This document shows, one piece after another, positions 43,073-54,480 of a stretch of DNA of 64,000 bases (positions are counted from its first letter, which is position 1; each line of letters begins with the position of its first letter). Both the position numbers and the translations under genes were made by a program. The stretch comes from Altericroceibacterium xinjiangense. GTDB lineage: Bacteria > Pseudomonadota > Alphaproteobacteria > Sphingomonadales > Sphingomonadaceae. Location: positions 62,001-126,000 of the forward strand of contig NZ_RSEK01000007.1 of the NCBI RefSeq assembly GCF_003958635.1. The letters run 5' to 3'. Under the pieces are notes generated by a model, which saw only the letters and a list, made by a program, of their open reading frames with translations, searched no databases and had not been told where the DNA came from.

Positions 43073-44833
43073 ATGCACGAAGCCGGTGATGTTTCCCTGC
43101 TGCGCGACGGCTTCATCCTGCTTGGCTTTGCGCTGGGGTTCGTGCTGGTCTTCCGGCGGATCGGGCTGGGCGCGACGCTTGGCTATCTTGTCGCGGGGGT
43201 TGCGGTCGGGCCGCACGGGTTCGGCTTCATCGGGGATGCCGAAGGCAAGCTGGGCTTTGCCGAACTTGGCATAACCCTGCTGCTGTTTGTCGTCGGGCTG
43301 GAACTGAATCCGGCGCGATTGTGGCGGATGAAGCGGGACATTTTCGGACTTGGCCTGATCCAGGTGACCGTCTGCGGGCTGGCACTGGCGGCATTCATCT
43401 GGACCACGGCCGGGTTCACCCTCGCCGCCGCGCTAGCGCTCGGTCTTCCGCTTGCCTTGTCCTCCACCGCCCAGGTGCTGCCGATGCTGCAATCGTCGGG
43501 GCGGCTGCGGACACCGTTCGGGGAGCGGGCATTTTCGGTGCTGTTGTTCCAGGACCTGTCGCTCATCCCGCTGATCACGATCCTTGCGGTCCTGTCCCGC
43601 AACCCGGCGGATGCCGGCGGGCCGCCCGGCTGGCAGCTGGCAATCTACACCGTGCTGGCGATCGCGGGCATCTTCGCCGCTGGCCGGTTCCTGCTCACGC
43701 CCCTGCTGCAGTTGATCGGCCGGCTGGGAGAGCGGGAGATGTTCGTCGTCGCCGCGCTGTTCACCATCGTGGCCTCGGCAGCGCTGATGGAATTCCTCGG
43801 TTTGTCGACCGCGCTGGGCGCGTTCGTCGCCGGGGTCGTGCTGGCCGATTCGCCCTATCGCCATGAACTGGAAACCGACGTCGAGCCGTTTCGGTCGATC
43901 CTGCTGGGACTGTTCTTCCTGGCCGTAGGCATGATGCTGGATCTTGGCGCAATTGCCGAACGGCCCCTGTTCGTGCTGTCGATGGCGGCTGGCCTGATCG
44001 CGGTGAAAACCGGCGTGATCCTGGCGCTGGGCCTGCTTTTCGGGATGAACTGGCGCGGTGCGCTGGCACTGGGCTTGCTGCTGAGCCAAGGCGGCGAATT
44101 CGGCTTCGTGCTGTTCGCGCAGGCCGAACATGCGCTGCTCATCTCAAGGGAGGCATCCAGCTTGTTCGGCGCTGTCGTCACCTTGTCGATGGCGCTGACG
44201 CCGCTGCTGATGATCGTCACCCGCCGCTTCCGCAAGCCGCCTCCCGGGCCGGAGCAGACGCGGGAAGAACCGGTTTCCGACGGCGCCAGTGCGGTGGTGG
44301 TCGGCTATGGCCGCTTTGGTCAAACAGTCGCGCAGATACTGCTGACCAGCAACTTGTCGATCACGCTGATTGACCGCGACATAGAGATGATCGACGTGGC
44401 CGGCAGCTTCGGGGCGAAAGTCTATTACGGAGACGGAACGCGGCTGGATGTGCTGCGGCAGGCAGGCGCCGGGGATGCGCAGCTGATCCTGTTCTGCCTC
44501 GACGGCGATCAGCTGACGGCCGAGTTCCTCCACGCCGTGCGTGAAGCGTTTCCAAAGGCCGCCGTCTTCGCGCGCACGTTCGACCGCAAGAGCCTGATCG
44601 AGCTGCGGAATGCGCCAGTTGAAGGGATCTTCCGCGAAGTATTCGAGTCCGCAATCGGCATGGCCCGCCTGGCGCTGAACGCCGTCGGCGTGAACCAGGA
44701 ACAGATCGACCGCGCGGAAGGCAAATACCGTACCCGCGACAGCGAGCGGCTCGACATGCAATTCGAGACCGGCAGCTTGCGCACCGCACAGGACCGGATT
44801 CTGACGCAGCCGGAGACGAACGAAGCCCCCTAG
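43073..44833 (+). CDS. CPA2 cation:proton antiporter with TrkA-N domain
   Basis: Kef-type antiporter, 586 residues, ATG behind AGGAGGGG. About 12 helices with LGITLLLFVVGLELNPARLW, ALPLALSSTAQVL-like segment (LGLPLALSSTAQVLPML), LLFQDLSLIPLITILAVLSR and LLLSQGGEFGFVLFAQAEHA. Then a cytosolic NAD-binding domain (AVVVGYGRFGQTVAQILLTS, LIDRDIEMIDVAGSFGAKVY). Resembles KefB/KefC glutathione-gated K+ efflux systems. Confidence 0.93.
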   Translation: MHEAGDVSLLRDGFILLGFALGFVLVFRRIGLGATLGYLVAGVAVGPHGFGFIGDAEGKLGFAELGITLLLFVVGLELNPARLWRMKRDIFGLGLIQVTVCGLALAAFIWTTAGFTLAAALALGLPLALSSTAQVLPMLQSSGRLRTPFGERAFSVLLFQDLSLIPLITILAVLSRNPADAGGPPGWQLAIYTVLAIAGIFAAGRFLLTPLLQLIGRLGEREMFVVAALFTIVASAALMEFLGLSTALGAFVAGVVLADSPYRHELETDVEPFRSILLGLFFLAVGMMLDLGAIAERPLFVLSMAAGLIAVKTGVILALGLLFGMNWRGALALGLLLSQGGEFGFVLFAQAEHALLISREASSLFGAVVTLSMALTPLLMIVTRRFRKPPPGPEQTREEPVSDGASAVVVGYGRFGQTVAQILLTSNLSITLIDRDIEMIDVAGSFGAKVYYGDGTRLDVLRQAGAGDAQLILFCLDGDQLTAEFLHAVREAFPKAAVFARTFDRKSLIELRNAPVEGIFREVFESAIGMARLALNAVGVNQEQIDRAEGKYRTRDSERLDMQFETGSLRTAQDRILTQPETNEAP

Positions 44834-44859
44834 ACCCGCTCACGTGCGAAAGAAGGCGA

Positions 44860-45060
44860 TTACTGCTCCTCGGAGGTCCGCTCTCCGACAAGTTGGTAGA
44901 ACCGGCCGATGAGCTCGCCAATTGTCTCAGCTTTTTCCCGCAGCTCCTCGTCCGCGGCCACAAGAGGATGCTTCTCGATGAAGTCGGCCCACATGCTCGC
45001 CATAAGGTGCGCCCGGTCGAGCACCTCGTGGGAATGAAACGGATCGAAGTTCGGCGTCAT
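44860..45060 (-). CDS. Small hypothetical protein, 66 aa
   Basis: Not recognised. Acidic, helical, 66 residues: NFDPFHSHEVLDRAHLMASM then WADFIEKHPLVAADEELR and a coiled C-terminus. ATG 45060 follows AGAAGGAATGT. Convergent with the antiporter gene (26-bp gap). Good codon use and ribosome site support it as real. Confidence 0.65.
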   Translation of the reverse strand: MTPNFDPFHSHEVLDRAHLMASMWADFIEKHPLVAADEELREKAETIGELIGRFYQLVGERTSEEQ

Positions 45061-45103
45061 ACATTCCTTCTAGCTTACTTCCTCCCGCGCTGAAGGACGC
45101 ATT

Positions 45104-45397
45104 TCAGGGCTCTGATGCCGCACCCTTCCCCGCCACCGTCACCCATTCGCGCACGCGCCATTCGGTGACGAGACCTTGGGTAACGTAGGGATCGGCCCGG
45201 GCGAACGCTTCGGCTGCCTCCGGTCCCTGCCCGGCGAAGAGCAGCAAGGCTTCGTCGGGCGGGTTCAGCGCTCCGCCCAGCAGCAGTTCGCCCTTGTCGG
45301 CAGCCTCGCGGGTCAGGTCGAGGTGCTCCTTGCGCAGGGCCGCGCGGCGCTCAAGGTAGTCAGGGGCGAGGGTGTAGATCAGGAGGAAGTGCTTCAT
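45104..45397 (-). CDS. YciI-like protein
   Basis: Compact 97-residue YciI/DGPF-family protein: MKHFLLIYTLAPDYLERRAA, HLDLTREAADKGELLLGGAL, and AEAFARADPYVTQGLVTEWR. ATG 45397 behind AGGGGAG. The family has a conserved His-Asp pocket, but its reaction is uncertain. Confidence 0.85.
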   Translation of the reverse strand: MKHFLLIYTLAPDYLERRAALRKEHLDLTREAADKGELLLGGALNPPDEALLLFAGQGPEAAEAFARADPYVTQGLVTEWRVREWVTVAGKGAASEP

Positions 45398-45423
45398 CCC
45401 AACTCCCCTACCGCAAGGAAGGA

Positions 45424-46008
45424 TCAAGCGCATCCTTCCGGATTGCCAAGCCAGGGCGGAAGGCCGGCGTGGATCAGCGTGACCTTCCCCTCGCCATCGA
45501 TTTCGAACCGCAGACCCGCCTCGCTGCCTTGCGGGCTCCACGTCAGGTTCTTTCCGGGAGTGACGATGTACTCGTGGGCGGCTTCCACTGCATCAGGATA
45601 AGCGCGGCGAACATCCGCCTCGGTCGCACCCAGGCCGATCCCGCGTTCCGTCTGGATGGGAGAATCCCGCATCACCGTGATGCGGGTGACGCGCTCCCCA
45701 TCGCTCATCACATAGATATCGGGGTAGCGGCCGGTTGATAGGGTGCGGCAGGATTCGGACAACTGAACGTCGTCCTCGCGCAAGCCGACCTCCCCGGTGG
45801 TTGGCGGCGGCTTGCCGAGCGCGATTGCGCCAAGTCCAGCAGGGGTAAGCTGGTTGCTGTTGCTGGCGGATGGCGCCGATGTGCGGGTGGTTTCCACAGC
45901 CGAGGGAGCAGGTACCGGCTCCGGTCCGGGAGCCGGCGGCTGCCCGGAATCGCAAGCCGCAAGGGCCAGGGCAAAGGCGGCGACGCCGTACTTTATGGAA
46001 AAGCGCAT
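45424..46008 (-). CDS. Hypothetical lipoprotein
   Basis: Protein of 194 residues with signal peptide and lipobox (FALALAACDSG), a Pro-rich linker (PPAPGPEPVPAPS), then a globular domain with LTPAGLGAIALGKPPPTTGE, YPDIYVMSDGERVTRITVMR and IGLGATEADVRRAYPDAVEA. The pattern resembles periplasmic domains that compare two related repeats. Function unknown. Confidence 0.75.
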   Translation of the reverse strand: MRFSIKYGVAAFALALAACDSGQPPAPGPEPVPAPSAVETTRTSAPSASNSNQLTPAGLGAIALGKPPPTTGEVGLREDDVQLSESCRTLSTGRYPDIYVMSDGERVTRITVMRDSPIQTERGIGLGATEADVRRAYPDAVEAAHEYIVTPGKNLTWSPQGSEAGLRFEIDGEGKVTLIHAGLPPWLGNPEGCA

Positions 46009-46037
46009 TGCGCCGCCGCCTTTTGCGTCAGTCCGGA

Positions 46038-46592
46038 TCAGGGCAGCTGGCGTGCCATCATCAGGTGGTTCTGGATGATCGGCAGGTGCGCCCGTGCCCA
46101 GCCCTGCAGGGCCTGCCACTGGTTCATCTGCGCACCGACCTGCAGCATGGCGTAAGCCCTTTCGTGGCTCAGCATCATCTGCTGCTTGTAAAGCGCGTTG
46201 AAGTTCGCGGCGGTGCCCGCGCTGCGCAGGGCGCTGAGGCTGGCCTGCTGTTCGGCAGTCAGCGTCATGTCGATCGGCACGCGCGCTTCGGCCGCGGCCC
46301 GCTGCAACGTCTGGGTCGCCATCGTGTGGTCGTTGATCATCTTCTGCGCATAGGCGCGCACCTGCGGATCGGTGCTCATCGGGGTTGCAAGCTGCGCGGC
46401 CTGGATTTCAAAGGCGCTGTTGGCCGCAGCCATGTGGACGAAGGCCTGCTGCGTAACGCCCACTCCGGGCATGCCGGCGACAGCCGCGTTGGTTCCAACC
46501 CCAACTCCGGTACCGGCTCCGGCATAGGTGTTGCAGGCCGAAAGCGCGGCGGCACCGGCAATGGCGAACAGATATCCTGGTTTGATCTTCAT
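46038..46592 (-). CDS. DUF4142 lipoprotein
   Basis: Protein of 184 residues with lipobox AALSACN, a Gly/Val-rich linker and a four-helix DUF4142 domain (TQQAFVHMAAANSAFEIQAA, VRAYAQKMINDHTMATQTLQ, YKQQMMLSHERAYAMLQVGA). The domain is ferritin-like in shape but lacks obvious metal ligands. Located in the periplasm; role unknown. Confidence 0.85.
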   Translation of the reverse strand: MKIKPGYLFAIAGAAALSACNTYAGAGTGVGVGTNAAVAGMPGVGVTQQAFVHMAAANSAFEIQAAQLATPMSTDPQVRAYAQKMINDHTMATQTLQRAAAEARVPIDMTLTAEQQASLSALRSAGTAANFNALYKQQMMLSHERAYAMLQVGAQMNQWQALQGWARAHLPIIQNHLMMARQLP

Positions 46593-46607
46593 GGGTTATT
46601 CTCCTTT

Positions 46608-46630
46608 CCCCTGCCGACGAACGGCAGGGG
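46608..46630 (-). other. Perfect 9-bp hairpin between thiC and the DUF4142 gene
   Basis: CCCCTGCCG (46608-46616) and CGGCAGGGG (46622-46630) around a 5-nt loop. On the minus strand it is followed by the AAAGGAG ribosome site of the DUF4142 gene, not a T-run, so it may end thiC mRNA decay or shield the lipoprotein 5' end. Confidence 0.45.
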
Positions 46631-46674
46631 AAGGCGTTCCGCAAAAGATCGCACCAGAAGAACCCGATGTCGAT

Positions 46675-48660
<1,986 letters not shown>

Positions 48661-48765
48661 CTAGGCGCTTCCGAAAATCACGGCAAGCGCCCTGTCGCCA
48701 GGATGCACCGGGCGCGGGATGTGGTATGCTCCGCCCCGGCAACCGCCATCAGAAGGAGAGGTGCC

Positions 48766-49170
48766 GTGAATATCGCGACACACCTGACGACGAAACTGGC
48801 AATCCGGATTCTCCCTGCTCTCGCGCTTACCCTGCCCGCCGCGACGCTGGCGCATCACGGCTGGGGCTGGACGCAGGGTGAGGAAACCCGCCTTGTCGGC
48901 ACGATTGAGCAAATCGACTTCGGCAATCCCCACATGCACTTGCGAATTCGAACCGAACAAGGCCCGTGGGAAGTGGACTTGTCTCCGCCGATCGTTGCCC
49001 AGCGCTCCGGCTTCGGCCCCGGCGCCGCGAAAGTGGGCGACCGCGTCGTGATCACCGGCCACCGGGCGCGCGATCCAAAGATCAGCGCGTTCAAGGGCGA
49101 AACGATCACCGTCAACGGCAAGACGTACGACGTGTACCCGAACCGGGACAAGACGCTGAAGTCCGGCTGA
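48766..49170 (+). CDS. DUF6152-like exported protein
   Basis: Protein of 134 residues, GTG 48766 behind AGAAGGAGAG. Signal peptide (LPALALTLPAATLAHHGWGW), then an OB-like fold: LVGTIEQIDFGNPHMHLRIR, WEVDLSPPIVAQRSGFGPGA, VGDRVVITGHRARDPKISAF. This matches the small periplasmic DUF6152 family with the HHGW start of the mature protein, which could bind metal. Divergent from thiC. Confidence 0.8.
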   Translation: MNIATHLTTKLAIRILPALALTLPAATLAHHGWGWTQGEETRLVGTIEQIDFGNPHMHLRIRTEQGPWEVDLSPPIVAQRSGFGPGAAKVGDRVVITGHRARDPKISAFKGETITVNGKTYDVYPNRDKTLKSG

Positions 49171-49185
49171 TCCGGCGCGCTTGAA

Positions 49186-49213
49186 CCGGGCGCCGCTTTC
49201 CGGCGGCGCCCGG
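49186..49213. terminator. Hairpin between convergent genes
   Basis: CCGGGCGCCG (49186-49195) pairs with CGGCGCCCGG (49204-49213) around an 8-nt loop, between the ends of the DUF6152 and DUF885 genes. No T-run on either side, but position suggests a shared transcription end. Confidence 0.5.
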
Positions 49214-49218
49214 CAAAG

Positions 49219-51036
49219 TCAGGCTTTCGACGCGATCCAGCCGTCGATCTTGCTTTCCAGTACCGGCAGCGGCAGCGCCCCGGTGCCGAGCACTTGTTCG
49301 TGAAACTCCCGGATGTCGAACTTCGGGCCCAGCGCGGTTTCCGCCTTCTGGCGCAGTTCCTGGATCTTCAGCGCGCCGACCTTGTAGGCTAGCGCCTGGC
49401 TGGGAATGGCGATGTAGCGTTCCACTTCCGCCGTGGCATCGGTCCGCCCCATGCCAGAATTGTCCAGCATGTATGCGATCGCCTGATCGCGGGTCCAGGC
49501 CTTGGAATGGAGCCCGGTATCGACCACCAGCCGCATCGCGCGCAGCATCTCGTCGTTCAGCGTGCCGAAGTGCTGGTACGGGTCCTCGAACAGACCCATC
49601 GGATAGCCCAGCGTCTCGGCGTAAAGCGCCCAGCCTTCTACGAACGCGGTGTTGCCGCCGAAGCGCATGAACGCTGGCAGCGCCTCATTCTCCTGCGCCA
49701 GACTGATCTGGAAATGGTGCCCCGGTGCGCCTTCATGCAGATAGAGCGAGGTCTGCCCCGGAGTGGTGCGGCTCGGGAGGTCATAGGCGTTGTAGTAGAA
49801 GATCCCCGGGCGCGATCCATCGGCCGTGCCCGACTGGTAGCTGCCGCCAGCTTCGAACTTTTCGCGGAATGGCTCCACGGCCCGGATTTCCAGCGGAGAC
49901 TCCGGCGTGGTCGCGAAGTAGTGCGGCACGTGCGCTTCCACCGCCCTTCCGATGGCGTAATAATCCTCTGCCAGCTGTTCCCGACTCTCGGGCTTGAATT
50001 GCGGATCGGTGCGGATGAACTCGAAGAACTCCTGCAGCGAACCGGTGAAGCCGACTCGCTGCTTGATCTTCTCCATCTCACCGCGAATCCGTGCCACTTC
50101 CGACAAGCCAAGGTCGTGGAGATAGGCGGGCTCCAGCGGCAGCGTGGTCGTCTGCTCGATCATCTGGCGGTAAAGCCGTTCCCCGCCCTTCATCTGGCTC
50201 AGCCCCACGCTGTCGCGCGCCGCCGGAAGGTACTCGTCGCGCAGGAAATCGCGCAGGCGGCGGTTGGCCGGGTAGATCGTGCTGGTCAGCGTGTCGCGGT
50301 ATTCCGCCGTCAGCCGTGACTTGTCCGCCGCGGAAAAGCCTTCCGGGAACATCGCCACCGGACCCCAGTACGGGGATGCGTCCACCGGCTGGGCCAGCTG
50401 GGTGTCAAGCTGCTCGATCATGTTGCGCACGGTCAGCTTCGTTTCCACCACGCCGCTGCCCAGTCCTTCGCGGAACCGGCCGATGGTGCGGTCGATCAGC
50501 TTGGCGTATTCGGCGTGACGCTTCAGGTTGTTGTCGTAATCGGCAACCGTCTTGAACGGCGCCATGCCCTGCCCGCTGGCAATCGCGGGATAGAAGGTGT
50601 GCAGCCCTTCGAAGTGGTTGATCGGGCGCACCTCAGTCAGCGCCAGCACTTCCGGAGTCAGGCCCTTCAGCGTCTGCTCCCGGTCGTACCGGAATACGTC
50701 GTAGGCGATCCGGTCGGTCGGGTTCAGCGCCGCGCGATCGATCGCTGCCAGGGCGGCAAGCTCTTCCTGCGCCGCCCGGCGCTGGGCTTCGGTAAAGGCG
50801 TCGCTGTAGTAGTCTCCGATCCGGTCGGCATAGCGCATGTCCCCGCGCGACAAGGCCGACAGCGGATTGCGCGAAAGGCTGGCCTCGTCGGCAGCGTCGA
50901 ACAGCGCGAACAGCTTGTCATGCTCGCTCTGCGCGCTGGCAGTCGCGGCGGTAGCGGCGCCCGGCTGGGCCAGGGCCGGTCCGGCACCAAGCGGAAGAGC
51001 AGCGGCGGCAAGCAGGGCAAGGCGAAGTCTGAGCAT
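49219..51036 (-). CDS. DUF885 metallopeptidase-like protein
   Basis: Exported protein of 605 residues. Signal peptide ends LGAGPALAQPG. The DUF885 hallmark HEGAPGHHFQISLAQENEAL (HExxxH-like zinc motif) is followed by FVEGWALYAETLGYPMGLFE, and MRLVVDTGLHSKAWTRDQAI lies near the C-terminus. The family is related to M32/M3-like gluzincins; substrates are mostly unknown. ATG 51036. Confidence 0.92.
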   Translation of the reverse strand: MLRLRLALLAAAALPLGAGPALAQPGAATAATASAQSEHDKLFALFDAADEASLSRNPLSALSRGDMRYADRIGDYYSDAFTEAQRRAAQEELAALAAIDRAALNPTDRIAYDVFRYDREQTLKGLTPEVLALTEVRPINHFEGLHTFYPAIASGQGMAPFKTVADYDNNLKRHAEYAKLIDRTIGRFREGLGSGVVETKLTVRNMIEQLDTQLAQPVDASPYWGPVAMFPEGFSAADKSRLTAEYRDTLTSTIYPANRRLRDFLRDEYLPAARDSVGLSQMKGGERLYRQMIEQTTTLPLEPAYLHDLGLSEVARIRGEMEKIKQRVGFTGSLQEFFEFIRTDPQFKPESREQLAEDYYAIGRAVEAHVPHYFATTPESPLEIRAVEPFREKFEAGGSYQSGTADGSRPGIFYYNAYDLPSRTTPGQTSLYLHEGAPGHHFQISLAQENEALPAFMRFGGNTAFVEGWALYAETLGYPMGLFEDPYQHFGTLNDEMLRAMRLVVDTGLHSKAWTRDQAIAYMLDNSGMGRTDATAEVERYIAIPSQALAYKVGALKIQELRQKAETALGPKFDIREFHEQVLGTGALPLPVLESKIDGWIASKA

Positions 51037-51245
51037 GGACACATCCCGAAAACTGGCCGAACAAGCCGGCCGCAAGAACCGCGATCGCTTGACCGCCAAC
51101 GCGCGGCCAACCTGTCAGACATTGCCTTTGCGAGACGTGAACGCAAACAGCCCCTCGTCCAACTGTCCACCGGTTTCGATGGAAACCTTCCCCACAGGGC
51201 CGCGGTGGAGTTGCGCCGACAGCGGGAGCCGCTAAGACAAGGCCC

Positions 51246-52406
51246 ATGGGCGAGAGCCGGTGCGACATCGCCATTGTTGGAGGCGGGCTTTCGGGCGGGC
51301 TGATTGCGGCTGCACTTGCCCGCCATCGGCCCGAGCTGACAGTGCGGCTGATCGAAGCAGGGCAACAGCTCGGCGGAAACCACCGCTGGAGCTGGTTTTC
51401 CACCGATCTCGATGCCGTCGGCACCCAGCTGATGCAGCTGTTCCCCCACGTCTCCTGGGAAGGCCACGAAGTTCGCTTTCCCGGCTTCGAACGGCGGCTG
51501 GAGACCGGATACCGCTCGCTTGTCTCGCCCGATTTCGATGGTGCCTTGCGCGATCTTCTGCCGGCCGAGGCGCTGGTCTGCGGCCGCAGTGTGATCACGC
51601 TGGACGCCGACGGGGTGACCCTGGGCGACGGGCACCGGATCGCCGCGGGCGCGGTGATCGACTGCCGCGGCCTTGGCCCCTCCGCGCATCTTACCGGCGG
51701 ATGGCAGGTGTTCTATGGTCGCCACGTGCGAACTCGCGCACCCCATGGCGTTGAGCGGCCGGTGATCATGGATGCCATGGTCCGCCAGCACGGCACCTAC
51801 CGCTTCATCTATGCCCTGCCGCTGGCACCGGACGAACTCTTCATCGAAGATACCTACTATGCCGACGACCCCACGCTGGATGAGCCCGAACTGAAAGCCC
51901 GGGTCGATCGCTACTGCGCTCGTCACGGGTGCCAGGGCGAAACGATCCATGAAGAAACAGGCATCCTGCCGGTGATTACCGGCGGCGACTTCGAGCGGTT
52001 CGAGGCAGAACAGCGGATCGACGGCGTTGCCCGTGCCGGAGCCGGCGCCGGGCTGGTTCACCCGCTGACAAGCTACACCCTGCCCCTCGCCGTGCGCACC
52101 GCCATCGGAATCGCCAGTCTGGACGATGTGTCCGGCCCGGCTCTCAGCGATTACCTGGCGCGCAACGCGCGCTCTCACTGGCACCAGACAAGGTTTTACC
52201 GAATGCTCGGAACGATGCTGTTCGCCGCCGCTCCGGAAGAGCGGTATCGCGTATTCGCCCACTTCTACCGCTTGCCGGAACCGGTGATCCAGCGGTTCTA
52301 CGCGGCTCAGAGCACCGGGCTCGACAAGGCGCGCATTCTGATCGGCAAACCGCCGCTGCCGGTGCACCGGGCGCTGTTGGCCCTGGCCGGGAGGGCCGCG
52401 GCATGA
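51246..52406 (+). CDS. crtY: Lycopene beta-cyclase
   Basis: FAD/NAD-binding cyclase of 386 residues that turns lycopene into beta-carotene. N-terminal Rossmann motif DIAIVGGGLSGGLIAAALAR, then LIEAGQQLGGNHRWSWFSTD and CRGLGPSAHLTGGWQVFYGR. The family-typical DAMVRQHGTYRFIYALPLAP and FIEDTYYADDP follow, and GAGAGLVHPLTSYTLPLAVR closes the pattern. First gene of the carotenoid unit. Confidence 0.95.
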   Translation: MGESRCDIAIVGGGLSGGLIAAALARHRPELTVRLIEAGQQLGGNHRWSWFSTDLDAVGTQLMQLFPHVSWEGHEVRFPGFERRLETGYRSLVSPDFDGALRDLLPAEALVCGRSVITLDADGVTLGDGHRIAAGAVIDCRGLGPSAHLTGGWQVFYGRHVRTRAPHGVERPVIMDAMVRQHGTYRFIYALPLAPDELFIEDTYYADDPTLDEPELKARVDRYCARHGCQGETIHEETGILPVITGGDFERFEAEQRIDGVARAGAGAGLVHPLTSYTLPLAVRTAIGIASLDDVSGPALSDYLARNARSHWHQTRFYRMLGTMLFAAAPEERYRVFAHFYRLPEPVIQRFYAAQSTGLDKARILIGKPPLPVHRALLALAGRAAA

Positions 52407-53896
52407 CCGGGATCGAACGGCGCGCCTGCGTGATCGGCGCGGGGTTCGGCGGGCTTGCGCTTGCGATCCGGCTGCAGGCGGCCGGGATCGAGACGACCCT
52501 GGTCGAAGCGCGCGACAAGCCGGGCGGGCGGGCCTACTACTGGGAACGGGACGGCTTCACCTTCGATGCCGGGCCGACAGTGGTCACCGACCCGAACTGT
52601 CTGCGCGAACTGTGGGATATTACCGGCCATGACATGGCCGAGGACGTGGACCTGATGCCGGTTGCCCCGTTCTACCGGCTCAACTGGCCGGACGGGACCA
52701 ACTTCGATTACACGAACGACGGCCCGGGTCTGCGCGGCCAGATCGCGCGGCTGAACCCGGCCGATGTCGCGGGGTATGAGGCGTTTCTCGAATATTCGGC
52801 CGCCGTCTACCGCGAAGGCTATGTCCGGCTCGGCAGCGTACCGTTCCTCGATTTCCAGACAATGGTGAAGGCCGCGCCCGCGCTGGCAAAGCATCAGGCC
52901 TGGCGCTCGGTCTATTCAATCGTCTCCAGTTTCGTGGAAAACGAGAAGCTGCGCGAAGCCCTCAGCTTCCACACCCTTCTGGTCGGCGGCAATCCGATGA
53001 CCACCAGCGCGATCTATGCCTTGATCCACAAGCTGGAACAGGACGGCGGCGTATGGTGGGCGCGCGGGGGCACCAACCGGCTGGTCGCGGGAATGGTCCG
53101 CCATTTCGAACGGCTGGGCGGCGCGGTCCGGTTGCACGATCCGGTGGTGCGGATCGAAACGCTCGGCAACCGGGTCACCGGCGTGGAGACGCAAAGCGGC
53201 TGGACGGAACGATTCCACGCGATCGCCAGCAACGGCGACGTGGTCCACACGTATCGCGATCTGCTGGGCGGAAACGCGCGGGGCCGGGACGAAGGCCGCA
53301 GGCTGGCGAAAAAGCGGTTCTCCCCCAGTCTGTTCGTGGTTCATTTCGGGATTGAGGGGAACTGGCCCGGCATCCCGCACCACATGATCCTGTTCGGCCC
53401 GCGCTACAAAGGCCTGCTGGACGATATCTACCGCAATGGCGTGTTGCCGTCGGATTTCTCGATCTACCTCCACCACCCCAGCGTAACCGATCCCTCGATG
53501 GCGCCGGAGGGGATGAGCACGTTCTACGCGCTGGTCCCGGTGGCGCACATGGGCAAGCTGGCGGTGGACTGGAAGCAGATCGGGCCGATCCTGGAACAGC
53601 GGATTCTCGACGAAGTCGGGCGGCGGCTGATCCCGGACATTCACCAGCGGATCGTCACCAAGTTCCATTACGCCCCGCGCGATTTCGCACTTGATCTCAG
53701 CTCGCATCTCGGCAGTGCGTTCTCGCTCGAACCGATCCTGACGCAGAGCGCGTGGTTTCGCGCCCACAACCGCGATGCCGTGATCGAAAATTTCTACCTT
53801 GTCGGCGCGGGCACTCATCCCGGTGCGGGCATTCCGGGCGTGGTCGGCAGTGCGAAAGCGACCGCCGGATTGATGCTGGAGGACCTCTCTCGATGA
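52403..53896 (+). CDS. crtI: Phytoene desaturase
   Basis: CrtI-type desaturase, 497 residues, converting phytoene to lycopene. FAD motif VIGAGFGGLALAIRLQAAGI, EARDKPGGRAYYWERDGFTF followed by DAGPTVVTDP, and the C-terminal bacterial desaturase signature LVGAGTHPGAGIPGVVGSAK. Overlaps crtY by four bases. Confidence 0.97.
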   Translation: MTGIERRACVIGAGFGGLALAIRLQAAGIETTLVEARDKPGGRAYYWERDGFTFDAGPTVVTDPNCLRELWDITGHDMAEDVDLMPVAPFYRLNWPDGTNFDYTNDGPGLRGQIARLNPADVAGYEAFLEYSAAVYREGYVRLGSVPFLDFQTMVKAAPALAKHQAWRSVYSIVSSFVENEKLREALSFHTLLVGGNPMTTSAIYALIHKLEQDGGVWWARGGTNRLVAGMVRHFERLGGAVRLHDPVVRIETLGNRVTGVETQSGWTERFHAIASNGDVVHTYRDLLGGNARGRDEGRRLAKKRFSPSLFVVHFGIEGNWPGIPHHMILFGPRYKGLLDDIYRNGVLPSDFSIYLHHPSVTDPSMAPEGMSTFYALVPVAHMGKLAVDWKQIGPILEQRILDEVGRRLIPDIHQRIVTKFHYAPRDFALDLSSHLGSAFSLEPILTQSAWFRAHNRDAVIENFYLVGAGTHPGAGIPGVVGSAKATAGLMLEDLSR

Positions 53897-54474
53897 ACCG
53901 CCTTGCGATCTACTGTGGCTCGGCCAGTCCGGAAGATTCCCGCTATATCGAACTGGCGCGCGATGTCGGGGCCACGCTGGCCCAAAGGGGGATCGGGGTC
54001 GTCTACGGCGGAGGGCGGCTGGGCCTGATGGGCGCACTGGCGAACGGCGCCCTGAATGCCGGGGGTGAGGTGATCGGCGTCATCCCGGAAGCCCTCGTCG
54101 GCGGGGAAGTGGCCAACACGGATTGCACCCGGCTGCACGTCGTTGCCAGCATGCACGAACGCAAGCAGGCCTTTACCGACTTGTCCGACGGGTTCGTCAC
54201 CCTGCCAGGCGGCGTGGGCACGATGGATGAGCTGTGGGAAGCGGTCAGCTGGGCGCAGCTGGGCTATCACACCAAGCCGGTCGGGCTGCTCAATGCCTTT
54301 GGATTCTATGACGGATTGATCGCGTTCAACACCCACATGGCAAGCGTCGGCTTCGTTCGCCCGGCACATCGCGGGATCTTGATCGTTGAGCAGGAACTTG
54401 ACCCTCTGCTGGCGAGGATGGCTGCTTATGAACCGCACCGGCCGATCTTCGCGATGAAGAAAGAAGAATTGTAA
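53893..54474 (+). CDS. LOG-family nucleotide phosphoribohydrolase
   Basis: Protein of 193 residues with the lysine-decarboxylase-like LOG fold: IYCGSASPEDSRYIELARDV, GIGVVYGGGRLGLMGALANG, ERKQAFTDLSDGFVTLPGGV followed by GTMDELWE. These hold the PGGxGTxxE catalytic motif. LOG enzymes release bases from nucleoside monophosphates (cytokinin activation in plants). It sits inside the crt operon with a 4-bp overlap to crtI; no link to carotenoid chemistry is known. Confidence 0.93.
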   Translation: MNRLAIYCGSASPEDSRYIELARDVGATLAQRGIGVVYGGGRLGLMGALANGALNAGGEVIGVIPEALVGGEVANTDCTRLHVVASMHERKQAFTDLSDGFVTLPGGVGTMDELWEAVSWAQLGYHTKPVGLLNAFGFYDGLIAFNTHMASVGFVRPAHRGILIVEQELDPLLARMAAYEPHRPIFAMKKEEL

Positions 54475-54480
54475 ATCACG

